Numbered from the stretch's first letter, positions 1 to 12,000 are shown. The stretch: DNA of 64,000 bases from Nemophila menziesii (GCA_029959085.1 JARWIR010000012.1:25402590-25466589); one strand, 5' to 3'. The notes: generated by a model from the sequence alone, not told the origin. Numbers and translations: made by a program.

Positions 1-1720
1 GTGGAACTGTGTCTTCTTGCTCTTGCTTCTTCTTCACCTTATCCAGCCGTTTTTTCCATTTCCCAAAGTGATAAATCTTATTTTGATCTTTAAAATCTAA
101 TATATAGGGTTTCCAAAACATTTTTGGAGTTGTGGAACTCTTTTAATTGGCCAGAGTCAACCTAAAAATATTTTAAAAGAATGTAGCTGGTTCAAACCAT
201 GGTACCAGAATAATTATCAACTCTTTCATTTAAGCTCCAAATCACAAACCGTCAAGTGCTACACGCTCACAACTTTAAGTTCTATCATAATATTCAAGGG
301 CTTGTCCATAATCTGTACCGATTACGCGTGGTCACTCTAACAAGTCAATTTTTAAATCTTGTCGGCACAAGCTCGCACTTTCTAAAAGTGGTCGAATCAG
401 CCTTTCACGCTATGACTAAGGGTTGATATTGTTTTCTCGAATTATTAGAATCTTCTAGAGGTCTCGTATCATCCAAGTACATAAGAGTTGCACACTTAAC
501 GCACAAAATCTCTAAAAATAACATAAAAGCTTGAAACTAGGCAAGAAATCGTAAAATGTCAAATACTAGGAAATAATCCCTCAAATAAGTCCCAAAACCC
601 ACCAAAATTATGTCTCATAATACGATTATTCTATCGCAAAAGACTAGACATTAGGAGAATGATTCAAAAATTCACACATTCTCATCTTAAATTCGTGTGC
701 TATTTGTTTTTTCGATTTTTCAATTTTAAATTTCCTACGAATCTATGGTTACCATGTGATAATGAGTGTTGGCGTTGGAATTTATTTGGGATATGGACAA
801 TCACCATATGTATCATCCAGGGAATGGATCGCCAAATAGTCATAATTATTTTGGGAAGGGAAATGCCAAGTGCTTTCTATAGATTAGGATATTTCGCTTC
901 ATTTGATGGATTTTACGCTCTTACTTCTTCTTCAAACCATTTTCAATTAGACTTGTGGATTTCCAAACTAACTATTACTGGAAATACTTTTGAAGGCACA
1001 TCTTTTCCTTTTATTTATTTCTTTTCTCTTTTGTTAATTTCTGTCAGTTAAGATAGGAGGGGCTTAGTCCCTCATCTTCCGAAGATGGTATGTCGATGTA
1101 TAACCCTTGTAGTGAGTTCAATGTGAATAGTGGGGTAGGCGACCAAGCTTATTGAAAAGTGTCTCGTCACTGTCAGACTCCAGTTTTAGTGACTCTTTTT
1201 CTTTTTATGGCACACTCATCAAGTTGTGTAATTTAAGACTCAATTTTTTGGCAATGGTGCCTTTGATACACTTTTGGTGGACAAATAGGTTTAGGTGTTG
1301 GCGTATTTCAAAGGTTTGAGGGACCTTGTTTGGGAAGAAATCCCAATACATATGGTGTATAAGAGAGAAACTGCGAGTTTTTTGATTCAAAGTTTATGAG
1401 AGTGTTGAATAAGGAGACATGGCCTATGGTAATGAGAGGCTTTGACATGTTATACCAAGGTTGCATGTCATGGCTTCACTAATGAATTTGTCATGTACGT
1501 ATATGCATATTGTGATATAGATAGGAAGATAGTCTAAGGGGGGAAAAGTGTGGGTATTGGATTGGAGGAGGAAAGAGAAAGCAGCATAATTTGGGTTGGG
1601 TATATTTTTTATATATGATGGAGGTTCTAGGACCATGGTATGCGATAAACAAGTATATTATCAAGCCCCCCAGATGAGGGCTATATACAACTCTTGGCAT
1701 ATCCGGCCGCATATGTCTCG

Positions 1721-1721
<1 letters not shown>
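1..1721. other. AT-rich intergenic DNA, no gene recognised
   Basis: I see no recognisable protein family, RNA gene or transposon end here. A 130-codon open stretch at 659-1051 (+) has no family resemblance. Its composition, rich in F, I and L, is what chance AT-rich reading gives. Confidence 0.5.

Positions 1722-1751
<30 letters not shown>
1722..1751. repeat. (TA)n microsatellite
   Basis: About 15 uninterrupted TA dinucleotides. Confidence 0.95.
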
Positions 1752-2595
1752 CTTTTCCAGGTGGATCAACGTATACAAGTTTGGGTTCTGGCTGCTATGT
1801 TCCGATGCAAGCCAACAAATTCGGGCATGTATTCGCTTTCCCGTATATGCCCGATATTGTGAACTAGGATTTCCTACGTAATATAACACAATTACCCTAG
1901 ATCCATTGTGATCTCGGACCACTTGCCGATTCAGTTTGTTCCAACGTCTTGATAGTATCTTGCTAGTCCACCTTCTCACATAATGTCGTAGCGTCAATAC
2001 CCTCTGCCAAAGTTAGCCCTTTGTAAAGGTTTATTAGTTCAAAAAATATTGGGGAAGTGCAAACTGTCTTTATAGAGAAATCGATAATACAAGTACCTTA
2101 TGCATCCCGTGTTAAATCACCTAGGTCCCCTTGTCGCCGCCTGGGATTTACACTACCATGGGTATTAAGCTTTCAACCGTTGCGAATAATAGTTGACGCG
2201 CTCGTGAGTTCCTTGCTTCAAATATACATCCATTCTCTCCAGCCTAATTATCCAACTTAAAAATCCAAAAAGAACATTCCAAAGCACTACGACGAAAATG
2301 GTCCCTTGTATAACTATTTGTGTTGGGTCTTGACATAAAGACCTTTGGTTTTTGTGTCTTATTTGTTGAATTTCCAAAATAATCCCTTATATAATTATTT
2401 TTATTTTGCAATTTATTTGTTATTTTTTGCAAGGAGGTTACATTTGAATTGAAAAAAAATTCCATCCAAAATTGTTTTTAGTTAGTCATATTATGATACA
2501 TATTCTATGTTTTGAACTCAAAAAAAATAATTATAGTAATTATCTAATTAATCTATGAAATATATCCTTATAATTATAATTAATAGTTATGAGGT
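1752..2595. other. Intergenic DNA, nothing recognised
   Basis: The short open stretches on both strands match no protein family that I know. No repeat or element end is visible until the MITE that begins near 2596. Confidence 0.5.
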
Positions 2596-3081
2596 TTAGG
2601 ACCCGTTTGGGATTGATTTGTAAAATAATCACTTGAAATGATTTTTTTTCCATAAAAATATTTTAAACTTTTAAAATCACTTTTAGGAAAAACACTTTTA
2701 GGAAAATCACTTTAGTGCCCGTTTGGAAGTGCTTTTTTGGAGAAGCACTTAAAAGTGCTTTTAACATTTTAAGAGTTTTTTTATTTTGAAAAACACTTTT
2801 ATGAGAAACACCAAATAGGTGTTTCTTAAGAAAAACACTTAGAATAATTTTAGATTTCAAATTATTTTTAATAATTTTTTTAAATTTTGAATCTTATTCA
2901 AAAAGCGTTTTTTTACTCTAAAATAAGCACTTCCAAACGGGCCCTAAACAAGTGATTATTAAAATAATCACTTAAAGTGATTTTAGATGTCAACATATTT
3001 TCAAATTATTTTTATAAATGTTTAAATTTTAATCAAAAAGCGTTTTTTGCTCTAAAATAATCAATCCCAAACGAACACTTA
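2596..3081. mobile_element. Outer MITE, interrupted by a second MITE
   Basis: The left end contains CGTTTGGGATTGATTT (about 2604-2619). The right end carries its inverted complement around AATCAATCCCAAACG (about 3059-3073). Subterminal AATCACTT-type motifs recur in both arms. Without the inner insertion the element would be about 250 bp. The GTTTGGGATT-type end is common among small hAT-like plant MITEs, so the superfamily is inferred from that. I could not define a clean TSD. A 65-codon minus-strand reading at 2663-2860 lies wholly inside the repeats and is not a gene. Confidence 0.7.
2712..2947. mobile_element. Inner MITE nested in the outer MITE
   Basis: The terminal inverted repeats are GCCCGTTTGGAAGTGCT (2717-2733) and its exact inverted complement (2926-2942). 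They extend outward to TTAG on the left and CTAA on the right. Length is about 236 bp. The interior is AT-rich with AAGCACTT and AAAACACTT repeats in both orientations, so the single strand could fold back. It resembles, but is not identical to, the outer element's ends, which suggests a related family. Confidence 0.75.
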
Positions 3082-3849
3082 TATTATACTTTCTTTTTTT
3101 TAGTACATATGAGAGCCACTTTGGATCCGAAATCATTTTGATTCCAATAATATTATACTTTTTAATGTTGAATAAAAGTTACCCATTACTTGTTAAAAAA
3201 AAAGTTTGAATAAAAGTATTATTTATTTTAATTTAGAATAAAATATTATAAAAAAAAGTTTGAATAAAAGTATTATTTATTTGAATTTAGAATAAAATAT
3301 ATAATATTTGTATATTATTGTCGCGTGCTTTTTTGTAAAGATCTTTACTAAATTTCATATTTTTTCTAAAATATGGTAAATGTTAGGTTATTTGGTTGAT
3401 TTAAGATTTTTTTATACATGTGGCTAACTCCTCCTGCAAAGTTTTAATGTGTCATAAATTTTGTTTATATCAATCCGCGTCAATTTTTGTCCCCAAGTCT
3501 AGTTTTATTAGGTAGATTAGGCAAATCTTGTGTCCGACATGCAATCCATAATTAAAATAAAGTAATATTTATTTAATATTAAATTTATATTTTTTGTTTT
3601 ATTAGTAAAAATAATGTTTCAATTCTTATTTAATTGAGATATGCAAATTATTTTTTATTTAATATAAAAAATTAAATTTATAATATAAATATATAATATA
3701 ATTATATTTATTGTAATTATATTTTTTTATTTTATACTTTTCATAATATTATTTGTATTCAGAGATAATACACGTAATAATATATTAAAAATTATTATCT
3801 ACTTAATCACATTTAAAATACACCAGCCAATTATTGAACATAACTCATT
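3082..3849. other. Very AT-rich spacer
   Basis: This stretch is mostly A/T runs. A roughly 65-bp motif (AAAAAAAGTTTGAATAAAAG and following bases) is directly repeated near 3196 and 3252. No gene is visible. Confidence 0.5.
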
Positions 3850-4885
3850 AAAAAAATTTAATTGTTAAAAATAATTTCTAATAAATTTCTTTAAAAACAA
3901 TACCCGATAAAGATATTTTTATTTATATTCTATTATCTTTTTATCTATATAAAAGAATCGTTTAAGTTCTATTACAATCTCCGACCACCACTATCACCAT
4001 CTTCAGTTACCATCACCAGCGACCACCACCGCTCCTACCTCCTTCAGGCTTTTTTTTTAAAACCAAAATGTTGCTCACGACCACCAACCACCGCTGCAAC
4101 GACCATCATTACCACCACCACCACCACCACCACCACCACTACCACCACTTTCGATTAACTATTTTTTAATTCGGTCACCACCGCCATTTACCACTGTTGT
4201 AGCCACCGCCACCACTATCTCAGACTAGTCCTTTTTAAAAATTTCATTCGACATCTAGCCACCCCTATCGTTGTCAACAACCAGTTTAACCCCCCCTCCC
4301 GTTCATATATCCAACCAACTACTCGTAGAACTTGAAAATTCATGTTTCAAACATGAAATTCATTGTTCGAGACATAGAATAATCAAACATAATATTCATT
4401 ATTTATAACAATGAATTCCTTATTTCAAAGTAATAACTTTCATGTCGGTGGAATAGCTTGTCAAGGAAAAAAATACTAGAGTTGGTGGGAAAGGCAGTGG
4501 GTGGTTGAAATTTTGAAATAAAAAACAGGCTACTAGTCGAAACATTTTTAATTTTTTTTGGATCGAAGGCGGTGGTTGTGGTGCCGGTGCCGGTGGTCGA
4601 TCTTAGTGAACGCTATTTTGTTCATAAAAAATTATAAAGAAAGACGGAAGTGGTGGTGATTGAAATATTAAAAAAAAAATTGGCCAGAGTTGGTAGTGGT
4701 GTCGTGGACGGCGATGCTGGATGTAGTGACCCATTATTTGTTTAATGTTGAAAAATAAATAAATATTATATTAAAAATAAAATAATATATTTAAAATAAG
4801 AGTTGTTTAATAAGGAGTTTTTTTAATAAAGTAAATTATTAAAAATTATTTATAATAATTAAGTATTTTTATTAGGTTATAAACT
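3850..4885. mobile_element. Foldback element with ACC-rich and GGT-rich arms
   Basis: The left arm (about 3850-3925) and right arm (about 4795-4880) are AT-rich imperfect inverted complements. Inside them, an ACC/CAC-rich left segment (3970-4220) faces a GGT/GTG-rich right segment (4560-4740). The inner sequences around GCTCACGACCACC (left) and GTGGTCGATCTTAGTGAACG (right) are also inverted relatives. The whole is about 1 kb and near-palindromic with no transposase. Its right arm (GGT-rich, then TTATTTGTTTAAT) resembles the ends of the two segments at 56.7-56.8 and 57.8-57.9 kb, so these look like one family. Exact ends and TSD are not determined. Confidence 0.5.
4111..4149. repeat. (ACC)n trinucleotide repeat
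   Basis: About 10 perfect ACC units followed by interrupted ones, in the left arm of the foldback element. Confidence 0.9.
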
Positions 4886-5206
4886 CAAAAATCAATTCAA
4901 TAATACGTTTGATAATTAATTTTTTTTACTGTTGTTATAAATATTTTTATATTTTTATAATATATAACTCTTTTTTTTTTTTGTTTCAGAGGAGATCGCA
5001 GGAGGTCAATATGTTTTGGGTTTAAAGGAAAAATCTCATCTTAATCTTAAAATGGAGATAAGACATATCCATTCCAGTATTATAATGACGATGTGACATT
5101 TTATCTCAACTTTGGTAAGAAATCTCATCTTAGAGTTGATAGACAAATTAGTTTTTTCCGTTACAAATGAGGTCAAAAGACCGGAAAGCAAGCTTCCAAA
5201 AAATTA
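4886..5206. other. Intergenic; partly 3' flank of the LINE relic
   Basis: No gene is visible. On the minus strand, a short A-run at about 5152-5157, just beyond the LINE stop codon, could be the decayed poly(A) end of the LINE fragment. Confidence 0.4.
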
Positions 5207-5950
5207 CTAATTAACTAGAGTTGTTCTAGGTATAGCCCAACCAAATCGATCGCGTGCTAATAATCGCCACAACCCGTCTGGTGGGTCCCTATACGGTACT
5301 GGTCCCTCCGCATTCGAGACGCCAAACTTCGCAAGCCAATCCGCACATTTATTCGCTTCCCTACAAATCCAAACTAACTCAACGTGTGTATTAGAACCCA
5401 TAACATCTCTACAAAGCCCAAGTATACTATTCGAAAAGCCCCTTGAGTTTGCACCGCCCTTCACTAGCGCATGCAACACGCTCGAGTCCGTTTCGATAGT
5501 AAGGTTAACACACCCTAGCTGAACCGCCATACTTAGACCAAAATACAGGGCCAAGAGCTCCGCTTCAAAAGGGCTGCGCGCAACACATCGTCCAGCAAAA
5601 CCCCGAATATAATCGCCATCCTTATTTCTGAAAAGCCGCCCACACTAGCTAAAGACCTACTCGCATCAAAAGACCCATCAACGTTCAATTTAGTACCACC
5701 CACTAGTTTCTCCCACCTCACAAGAATAGATTTTCCCATTACAACCAAGCCACCACCCTTTTCCTTACCCCAAGCACGCGCATAGTTACACGCAGAATTT
5801 CTAATAATAGCACCCATCTCGGAGCCCGATCTTTTCTTAGTTGTTGGTTCAAATATTCTTTCATTTCTGTCCAACCATGAATGCCACACAAACGCGACAA
5901 AAAGCATCGTTCTTCAATCCCATTAATAACCACTTTCGAAGCTAACCAAC
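5207..5950 (-). pseudogene. LINE 3' end: RNase H domain relic, frameshifted
   Basis: Read on the minus strand, this is the linker and RNase H domain that closes ORF2 of plant L1-type LINEs. The first frame (from 5907) has a linker with WLDRNERIFE and then KLNVDGSF, which holds the first catalytic Asp. A frameshift near 5615 moves the reading to the next frame. That frame continues through FEAELLAL (catalytic Glu), TIETDSSV (third acidic residue) and ANKCADWLA (fourth), and stops at 5207. All four RNase H acidic residues are therefore visible, split over two frames. No reverse transcriptase is present, so this is a 5'-truncated, inactivated insertion. A stand-alone RNase H-like host gene is a less likely alternative because of the frameshift and the LINE-type linker. 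Confidence 0.75.
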
Positions 5951-6230
5951 CTCTCCCAATTCTTTCTCATTTCTGCAGAGAATTCCCCAGAAATAATTGC
6001 CCCGAGGTCCCTCCCTGAACCACCCTTTCGCTGCTGTCGCGAGTGGACCCATGCTGCTGTCGCGAACCTGGTGTAGCAGCTCCCAAGCGAACCGAGCTTC
6101 CAGGCCTGCTTCTTCCATCCACATCAGTAGCCGGACCCAAGGACCCAGCAGCAGACCCGAGATGAAGACCAGCCCCTGTACCCGACATAATTGCTAAAAC
6201 ACCCCTGGCCACATTTCGTCACATACACAA
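5951..6230. other. GC-richer segment of unknown origin
   Basis: This roughly 250-bp stretch is clearly GC-richer than its surroundings and can be read open on both strands (60-81 codons). None of the readings resembles a known family. It abuts the 5' side of the minus-strand LINE relic and may be part of it or of the older host sequence. Confidence 0.35.
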
Positions 6231-6984
6231 TCAAAAAAAATTGTTTCATTAAATATTAAATCTCAAGATAATGGATTATATTCAAAGAAATTATGGATGA
6301 AAAACTACTATTTTTAATTATTAAGAGTTTTTCTAGAAATATTTTTTTCCTATTATTTTTTAAATAGTCAAAACTTTTGATAGGATAAATCTTTTTTTTT
6401 AAATTATAGTAAAATAAGAAAAAATAATTTCAAAAAAATGTATTATATTTGATTTAATTAATAAATAAAAGTATTAGAATGATGCTTTTTGTCAAAAATA
6501 ATTTTAATGACTTTTTCAATGGTTATCCCATTTCATTATTAAAAAAACTAATTTCTACTTAAAGCAACATACCTAGTTACTAAAAATCACATAAGTAATA
6601 AAAAATGGGATTATGACAAAAAAAAAACAATAATATCTTAAATCTAATCCTCCACTAAACAAAAAAATTCCCTAAAAATCCAGTTACTGAATTATTTTAG
6701 GGCTAAATGAACTAAAATATCCTTACTTAATTTATATATTACACAAATATATATTATATATACTCTCTCTCTCTCCTCCCCCCTCTCTCTCACACACATT
6801 TTGTTGTCAATTTTAATGCATTTTAATAAAGACATGTGCTGCAACTAGCTCGTTTTTCAAACATAATTTCACTATCCCTTTTCAAACTAAGGGAGTTGTA
6901 CTAAGGTATTACTTCTAAATTATCATTTTAATGTGCATTCACTCATTTTTTCATGCATTTTTTTACTCATTTTCATGAATTTTT
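6231..6984. other. AT-rich spacer with short CT/CA tract
   Basis: No gene is visible. A pyrimidine-rich CT tract grading into CACACA lies at about 6762-6798. Confidence 0.5.
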
Positions 6985-7475
6985 CACTTTTAGTTTGTTG
7001 GAAATTAGACAGCTGGTGGGATTTACATTGATAAAGATATACACTAATGAGATTTAGTCTGCTAGTATCTAGACAGTTGATGGTATTTACAATGTTGCTT
7101 GGATTTAATCTGCTGATGAGATTCACACTGTTGATGGGATTTAATCTAATGGGATTTAGACAGTTTGATAGGATTTAGAATTTGATGTGATTAAATTTGT
7201 TGATGGTATCTAGTCTGATAGGATTAAAATAGTTCATGAGATTTAAAATATAGATGTGATATAGCCTGATGAAATTTAGTTTGCTTGGATTTAGACAGTT
7301 GGTGGAATTTACACTGTTGCTTGGATTTAGTTTGCTGATGGCATTTACACTGTTGATGAAATTTAGTCTGATAGTTTGATGGTGTTTTGAATTCGATGTG
7401 ATTATGTATGTTGATTGGATCTAGTCTGATAGGATGAAGACAGTTATGTGATTTAGATTGTTACTTGGATTTTCT
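6985..7475. repeat. Degenerate ~20-24 bp minisatellite with ~222 bp higher-order period
   Basis: Variants of a core like TGTTGATGGGATTTAGTC recur every 20-24 bases, about 20 times. Longer blocks are also repeated: TGTTGCTTGGATTTA followed by the same order of variants occurs near 7094 and again near 7316, a larger period of about 222 bp. Reading frames across it are repeat artefacts. Confidence 0.75.
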
Positions 7476-7837
7476 TTTCTATGCTTCGCCTACACCACTT
7501 CGATGATGTGCTTCACTTTCTCTCTCCGCTAGTGATTTTTTGATCGCTGGTGTGATAGTTTATCGATGTTATTGTATATGAGTTAACTGTATGATATGTG
7601 TGTGAAACTCTGTATAATGTGTGTAAATTTTCTGTGCAACCATTGAAACGTTCATTGAGCATGTACTTGTTTTTTTTTAATTGTTTTGAAAAGATAAAAT
7701 TGTAGTGTAACTAAATAAAGTCAATGAATAATTTTTTAGGTAAGTGTATATTATATTAATTTTAGGTCATTAATCTTAAAAAGAAATAATCCACGCTATC
7801 ACCACTATACCCAACTAAAATAGGGTATAAGAGGTTT
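7476..7837. other. Intergenic DNA, nothing recognised
   Basis: Ordinary AT-rich sequence between the minisatellite and the GC-rich element. No gene or element end is visible. Confidence 0.45.
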
Positions 7838-8039
7838 AGAGGCCCTTTTAACCTCAGTTTTCTGAAAAAGGGCCTCAATTGGATACCAAATATATTAGTT
7901 AGGATCCAACTAAAAAAATATCAATAAAACCCCACCCCCCTCCCCCCCATTTATCCATCGACAGAGAAACCCCACGCCCTTCCCCATTTGTTTCTCTCTC
8001 CCTGCAGCCAACCTCTGTCGCCGCCCCACCTCCCCCCAA

Positions 8040-8630
8040 CCTTCTTTCTCGACGGCGCCACCACCACCCTGCTTCTCCTCTCCAGCCCCATCACCACCAC
8101 CTTGATTGTCTTCTCCGAGCCACCACCACCACCCTCTCTGCTATGATTTCGAGATCCACCACCACCATGGCCTTCTGCACCAGATCTGCACCACCGAGGC
8201 CACGATCTGGCCTTCTCTTCTCTGCTGCTGCTGTGATGTCGAGCACCACCACGACGAGGCACCACCACGAAGCCCTCGCCGCGAATCAGATCAGATCCAC
8301 CAAGCCCTCACCGCGAATCAGATCAGATCCACCACCCTCTGCTATGATTTTCGCCGCCCCCCGTCGAGGTCTACCAACACCACCACCAAGCCCTAGCCGC
8401 CAGTTCGAGGTCACATCCACCGTCGCACCAACCCCGCAAGCACCACGTGTCAACTACACCAACCTGCGCCACCTCTGTGAACTGCAACCCCACCAGGTCT
8501 CACTTTTCCCACCACCACCACCACCTGCTAGTCTTCACTCCGATCCCCACCACCACCACCCTCATTCTCTTCACTCCGAGCCCCACCACCAACTACAGGT
8601 CAAGATCCCCACGAAGCCCCACTCATCAGA
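8040..8630 (+). other. GC-rich CAC/CCR island with an open frame
   Basis: A 191-codon frame is open from 8143 to 8718. The predicted peptide is rich in S, T, P and H, runs through CACCAC repeats and has no recognisable domain. It includes two direct copies of a roughly 33-bp block containing GCGAATCAGATCAGATCC (about 8280 and 8313). The openness is explained at least partly by the CAC repeat composition. It may be a captured exon or UTR fragment, or simple-sequence DNA. I do not call it a gene. Confidence 0.3.
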
Positions 8631-8682
8631 TCTGTGTTTTCCTTTTTTATTTTCCAGTGGTGGCTTTTGGCAGAATCAGATA

Positions 8683-8945
8683 ATCAGGGGGTATATACCC
8701 CTTGTTTTGATATTGTAGGGGTTAATTAGAGGATATTTTAGGGGGTAAAATGAAAAATTAGTGGGGTATATCCCCCCGTTTTGGACTAACCTGTTATTTT
8801 GGACAATATGGACTTATTGGACTTAACTAAAAAATGGAATTAACTTAAAAAACGGTGGGCGTGTACCCCCTAAAAAATAAAATAGGGGGATCTACCCCCA
8901 AAAAATAAAAAAACAGCAGGTGCGAACCCCCTAAAATGTGACCCT
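8683..8945. repeat. Array of G-run/C-run palindromic motifs
   Basis: GGGGTATATACCCC (8688-8701) is a perfect 14-bp palindrome. Relatives follow: GGGGTATATCCCCCC (about 8763), GGGCGTGTACCCCC (about 8857), GGGGGATCTACCCCC (about 8885) and GGTGCGAACCCCC (about 8919). Several are followed by TAAAAAATAAAA-type spacers. It lies in the right part of the candidate TIR element. Confidence 0.6.
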
Positions 8946-9000
8946 AACCAGCCAAAAAATCTAGTTAGGCCCTTAAAAAACATAAGATCTAACTAGGCTC

Positions 9001-12000
9001 TTAAAATTCTTATTTTTAAATTTTAGGCCTAAAAATGTATATTCAACTCGCTAAAATATCTTCAACCCTATTAAATACTTTTTAATTAAAAAATCAAAAC
9101 TCATCACTCATTTCCCTCTCATCAATCTCCTCCCGCTCTCTCATCCTGTAAACCACCCAACCACCCCCACCCCTCCTCAGGCGCTACATTTTCTTTGCAT
9201 AATCACCACTCCTTGTTTCTTAAATAACCACCATTGATCTTCCCTTCCTACGGAGAAGTTTATTGACCTCCAGAAAAGGCCACACACAGGCAGAGGAAGC
9301 CAGGGTGGAAGAAGGCGCCATGCGTCAGACATTTATCTTCTCAAGAAAAAACCCGACCAATAATAAAGGAATCTAGGGAAAACTCTTTGTATAAAATATA
9401 TGAAATGCCCAATCCTAAAGAAAAGGTGGATGATTTATAGCTAGATATTTTTGAAATTGAGGCATTGCATATTCTCAAGAATTTACATCAGTTTGGATTA
9501 AATTGTGTCCATGTGTCACGTGTTGAGGACACGGGCAAATATTGTATTGTAAGTGGGGTGATGATCAGGCATTGAATTGTCTAATATTTGATCTGTCTCC
9601 AAAACCATTACCACATAGTATTTCAGTAGTGTCAAATTTAAAACGATTGAATGAGATTCAATAGTATTAAGTGTGTGTCAAAGGTACCTTTTATCATGTT
9701 TTTTGAATTTTGTAATAGAATATCTTATATCTTACAGTTGTGATGAATTTTGATGAACATGCTAAACTATTTGAACACACTCATATAATAGTTAGCATGC
9801 CCGATCCAAAATCGCTAGATGCTAAAATTTGCAGCATGTATGTGATATTAATATATTAATAATCTTGTTTAACTCCTGTAAAAAGTCCCCACTCTACATA
9901 TATGGTCTAAGAATCCCTGTCTTATCCAGGGACCATTGTCAAATTACAGTAGCTGGTAGAGGATTACAAATGCTTGATATATTAATATCTAAAGTGAAAG
10001 CCAACACCTTATAAGTGCATTTCATCTTTCCCTTCTAAAATCTATAACTTAATGCCAATCATTTTTTATATGTGGTTATTGAAATAGTCTACTTTCAATG
10101 AAGGAGATTAGAGCATTGAAATAGTCACTTATGTATGGTATATTAGAGCATTGTACTCAATAGGCTTCAATGTTGGCTTTATAGGGTGAAGGCTGAAAGC
10201 AATTGATAAAACCTGTGTTTTAACACAAATACCAAAAGAAAAATAGAACGATGATATCACTAATTAAATTGACTCACTTTTATGCTATGTTCACGCCTGT
10301 CAAATGTGTAAAATGATCTATATTTTGTAATATAAAGTTCAATAGACATTCTTTATCGCTTGGGTTGGACATGTAACCCACGCAAAGTGTATGAAACAAA
10401 TGCTAATTAATGAAAAGTGTGGTTTCATTACGCCCTGTTATAAAATGTTTTAATATCATCTCTTGATCTTATTATGGTTTGAACATTTTGGGTTGAAAAC
10501 TCAACAAGTTTCTTATATAAGACACAAACAGAAATACATTAAATCGTAAATATAAAGGAGGTAGATTAGAAGGGAATCTGTGATTTCGCATATTTCTGCG
10601 ATACGTTTTTTGTATTACAGAATTTATTAACACTACCACAAATAGCGGTGAGCACGTATTGGATTTATCCCGGGTTGGAGTGTAGGGAAAAAATGTCAGG
10701 TCTAGATTTTGTCAATGTTAGGTAAAGTAAAATTTTACCCTACTCTTGGGATTAACCAAGGGTAATTTGTCAAATTATTAGTTTTATTAGATTGGTCAAA
10801 TATATTTTCAATACAATCAAAGGTAAGGGTAGGGTAAAAATACAATTAATCAAATAACAATCATAAAATGAGAGCAAACACAAAAATCCCAAGTTTACAC
10901 AATTTTAGTCGATTCTTGGAAGATTAACTATGAGCAAAGGATTTGATCAACTTTTGCATTGTGTAAAAAAAAGAATCTTCTTCATCTATCTGCATCATAA
11001 CAAAACAAATTAGAAGTGCTTATACAAAATTCATTTATTCATTAGGTTCATATTATATTGTAACAAACAATCTATAATGTTTAGAGAGTTAAATAGTGTT
11101 TTAACCTGATTGTATTTAGCTATTTTTTTGCACTTGCAATAATCTGACCCGTGGAAAAATAAACAGAAAAGTCTGCTATGAAAGTATCATCAATTTCTCC
11201 ACTTCTTTAGATTATCACCACTCCCCAATTTGCACCTCTAGCTATCTTCACCACTTCAATAGCCTATGTCACTGTCCCTATCTAATTTACCTGAATCATA
11301 TCATCACATATGGTCATACATATCCATCATTCACAAACTTTCGATTATAGTATAGGTGTATTCAAGTCCATCAATCTCAAATATAAAATCAGATAAGAAA
11401 ATATACCTTGAGAAGAAGAGCATTACAAGCTGCCTGATTCTGTACAACTCTCTCGAAGTGATAATATAATAACATTACAATATATAATCATAGATGTACC
11501 TAAAATGAGTTCATATCTTCTCCTGATTTAAATTTGTCCTAATTTACTAGGAGATTTGGAGTCCAAATCATATTGGTACCTGATAAGGGAAGATAACATT
11601 CTCATATTTCTAAAAGTAAGACATAACTGAAAGAAACGTGTATAGTGTATAGGAATAACATCCAGCAAACAGAAATACAAAGAAAAGTGAGACATTTATA
11701 TGTTACGATAGACAGAAAAGTACACTATGATTTGCATTATTGGTCCTTCTCACCTCCTAATATGCAAAATAGCTTGGAAACAAGAATTATTGGTTTTGGA
11801 TAAAATAAAAAACAAACATTGGAGGGGCGTATCTGACTACATGGAATAAAGCAGGGACCCAATGGTCCAATTAAATCATAAAAAAGTAAGCGAGACAAAA
11901 TGCAACAGCTGAGTGATTAGAACTCAATTTATTCTGTTACAGATCCGAGAGCAAAGGAAATATGCTGCTTAGCTGGGATCTTCTGAACACTGCAACTATA

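Larger units (their letters stand above)
7838..9000. mobile_element. Candidate TIR element around a GC-rich island (Pack-MULE-like?)
   Basis: The left 70 bases (7838-7906) and the inverted complement of the right 62 bases (8939-9000) share, in order, a GAGGCC-like start, AAGGGCCT and GTTAGG. This fits degenerate long terminal inverted repeats. Between them lies about 700 bp that is far richer in GC than the rest of the window (7925-8630). That architecture is typical of Mutator-like elements that have captured genomic sequence, but I see no TSD, so the class is inference. Confidence 0.35.

Noticed and set aside
659..1051. 130-codon open frame
   Set aside because: Low-complexity, hydrophobic text typical of AT-rich DNA. 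No family resemblance, splice signals or promoter.
2663..2860. 65-codon minus-strand frame with repeated KKHLFG/KKHFQT blocks
   Set aside because: It lies entirely inside the nested MITEs and repeats because the MITE repeats.
5967..6212. Overlapping open frames on both strands in the GC-richer patch
   Set aside because: No recognisable domain on either strand. Openness comes from GC-rich composition.
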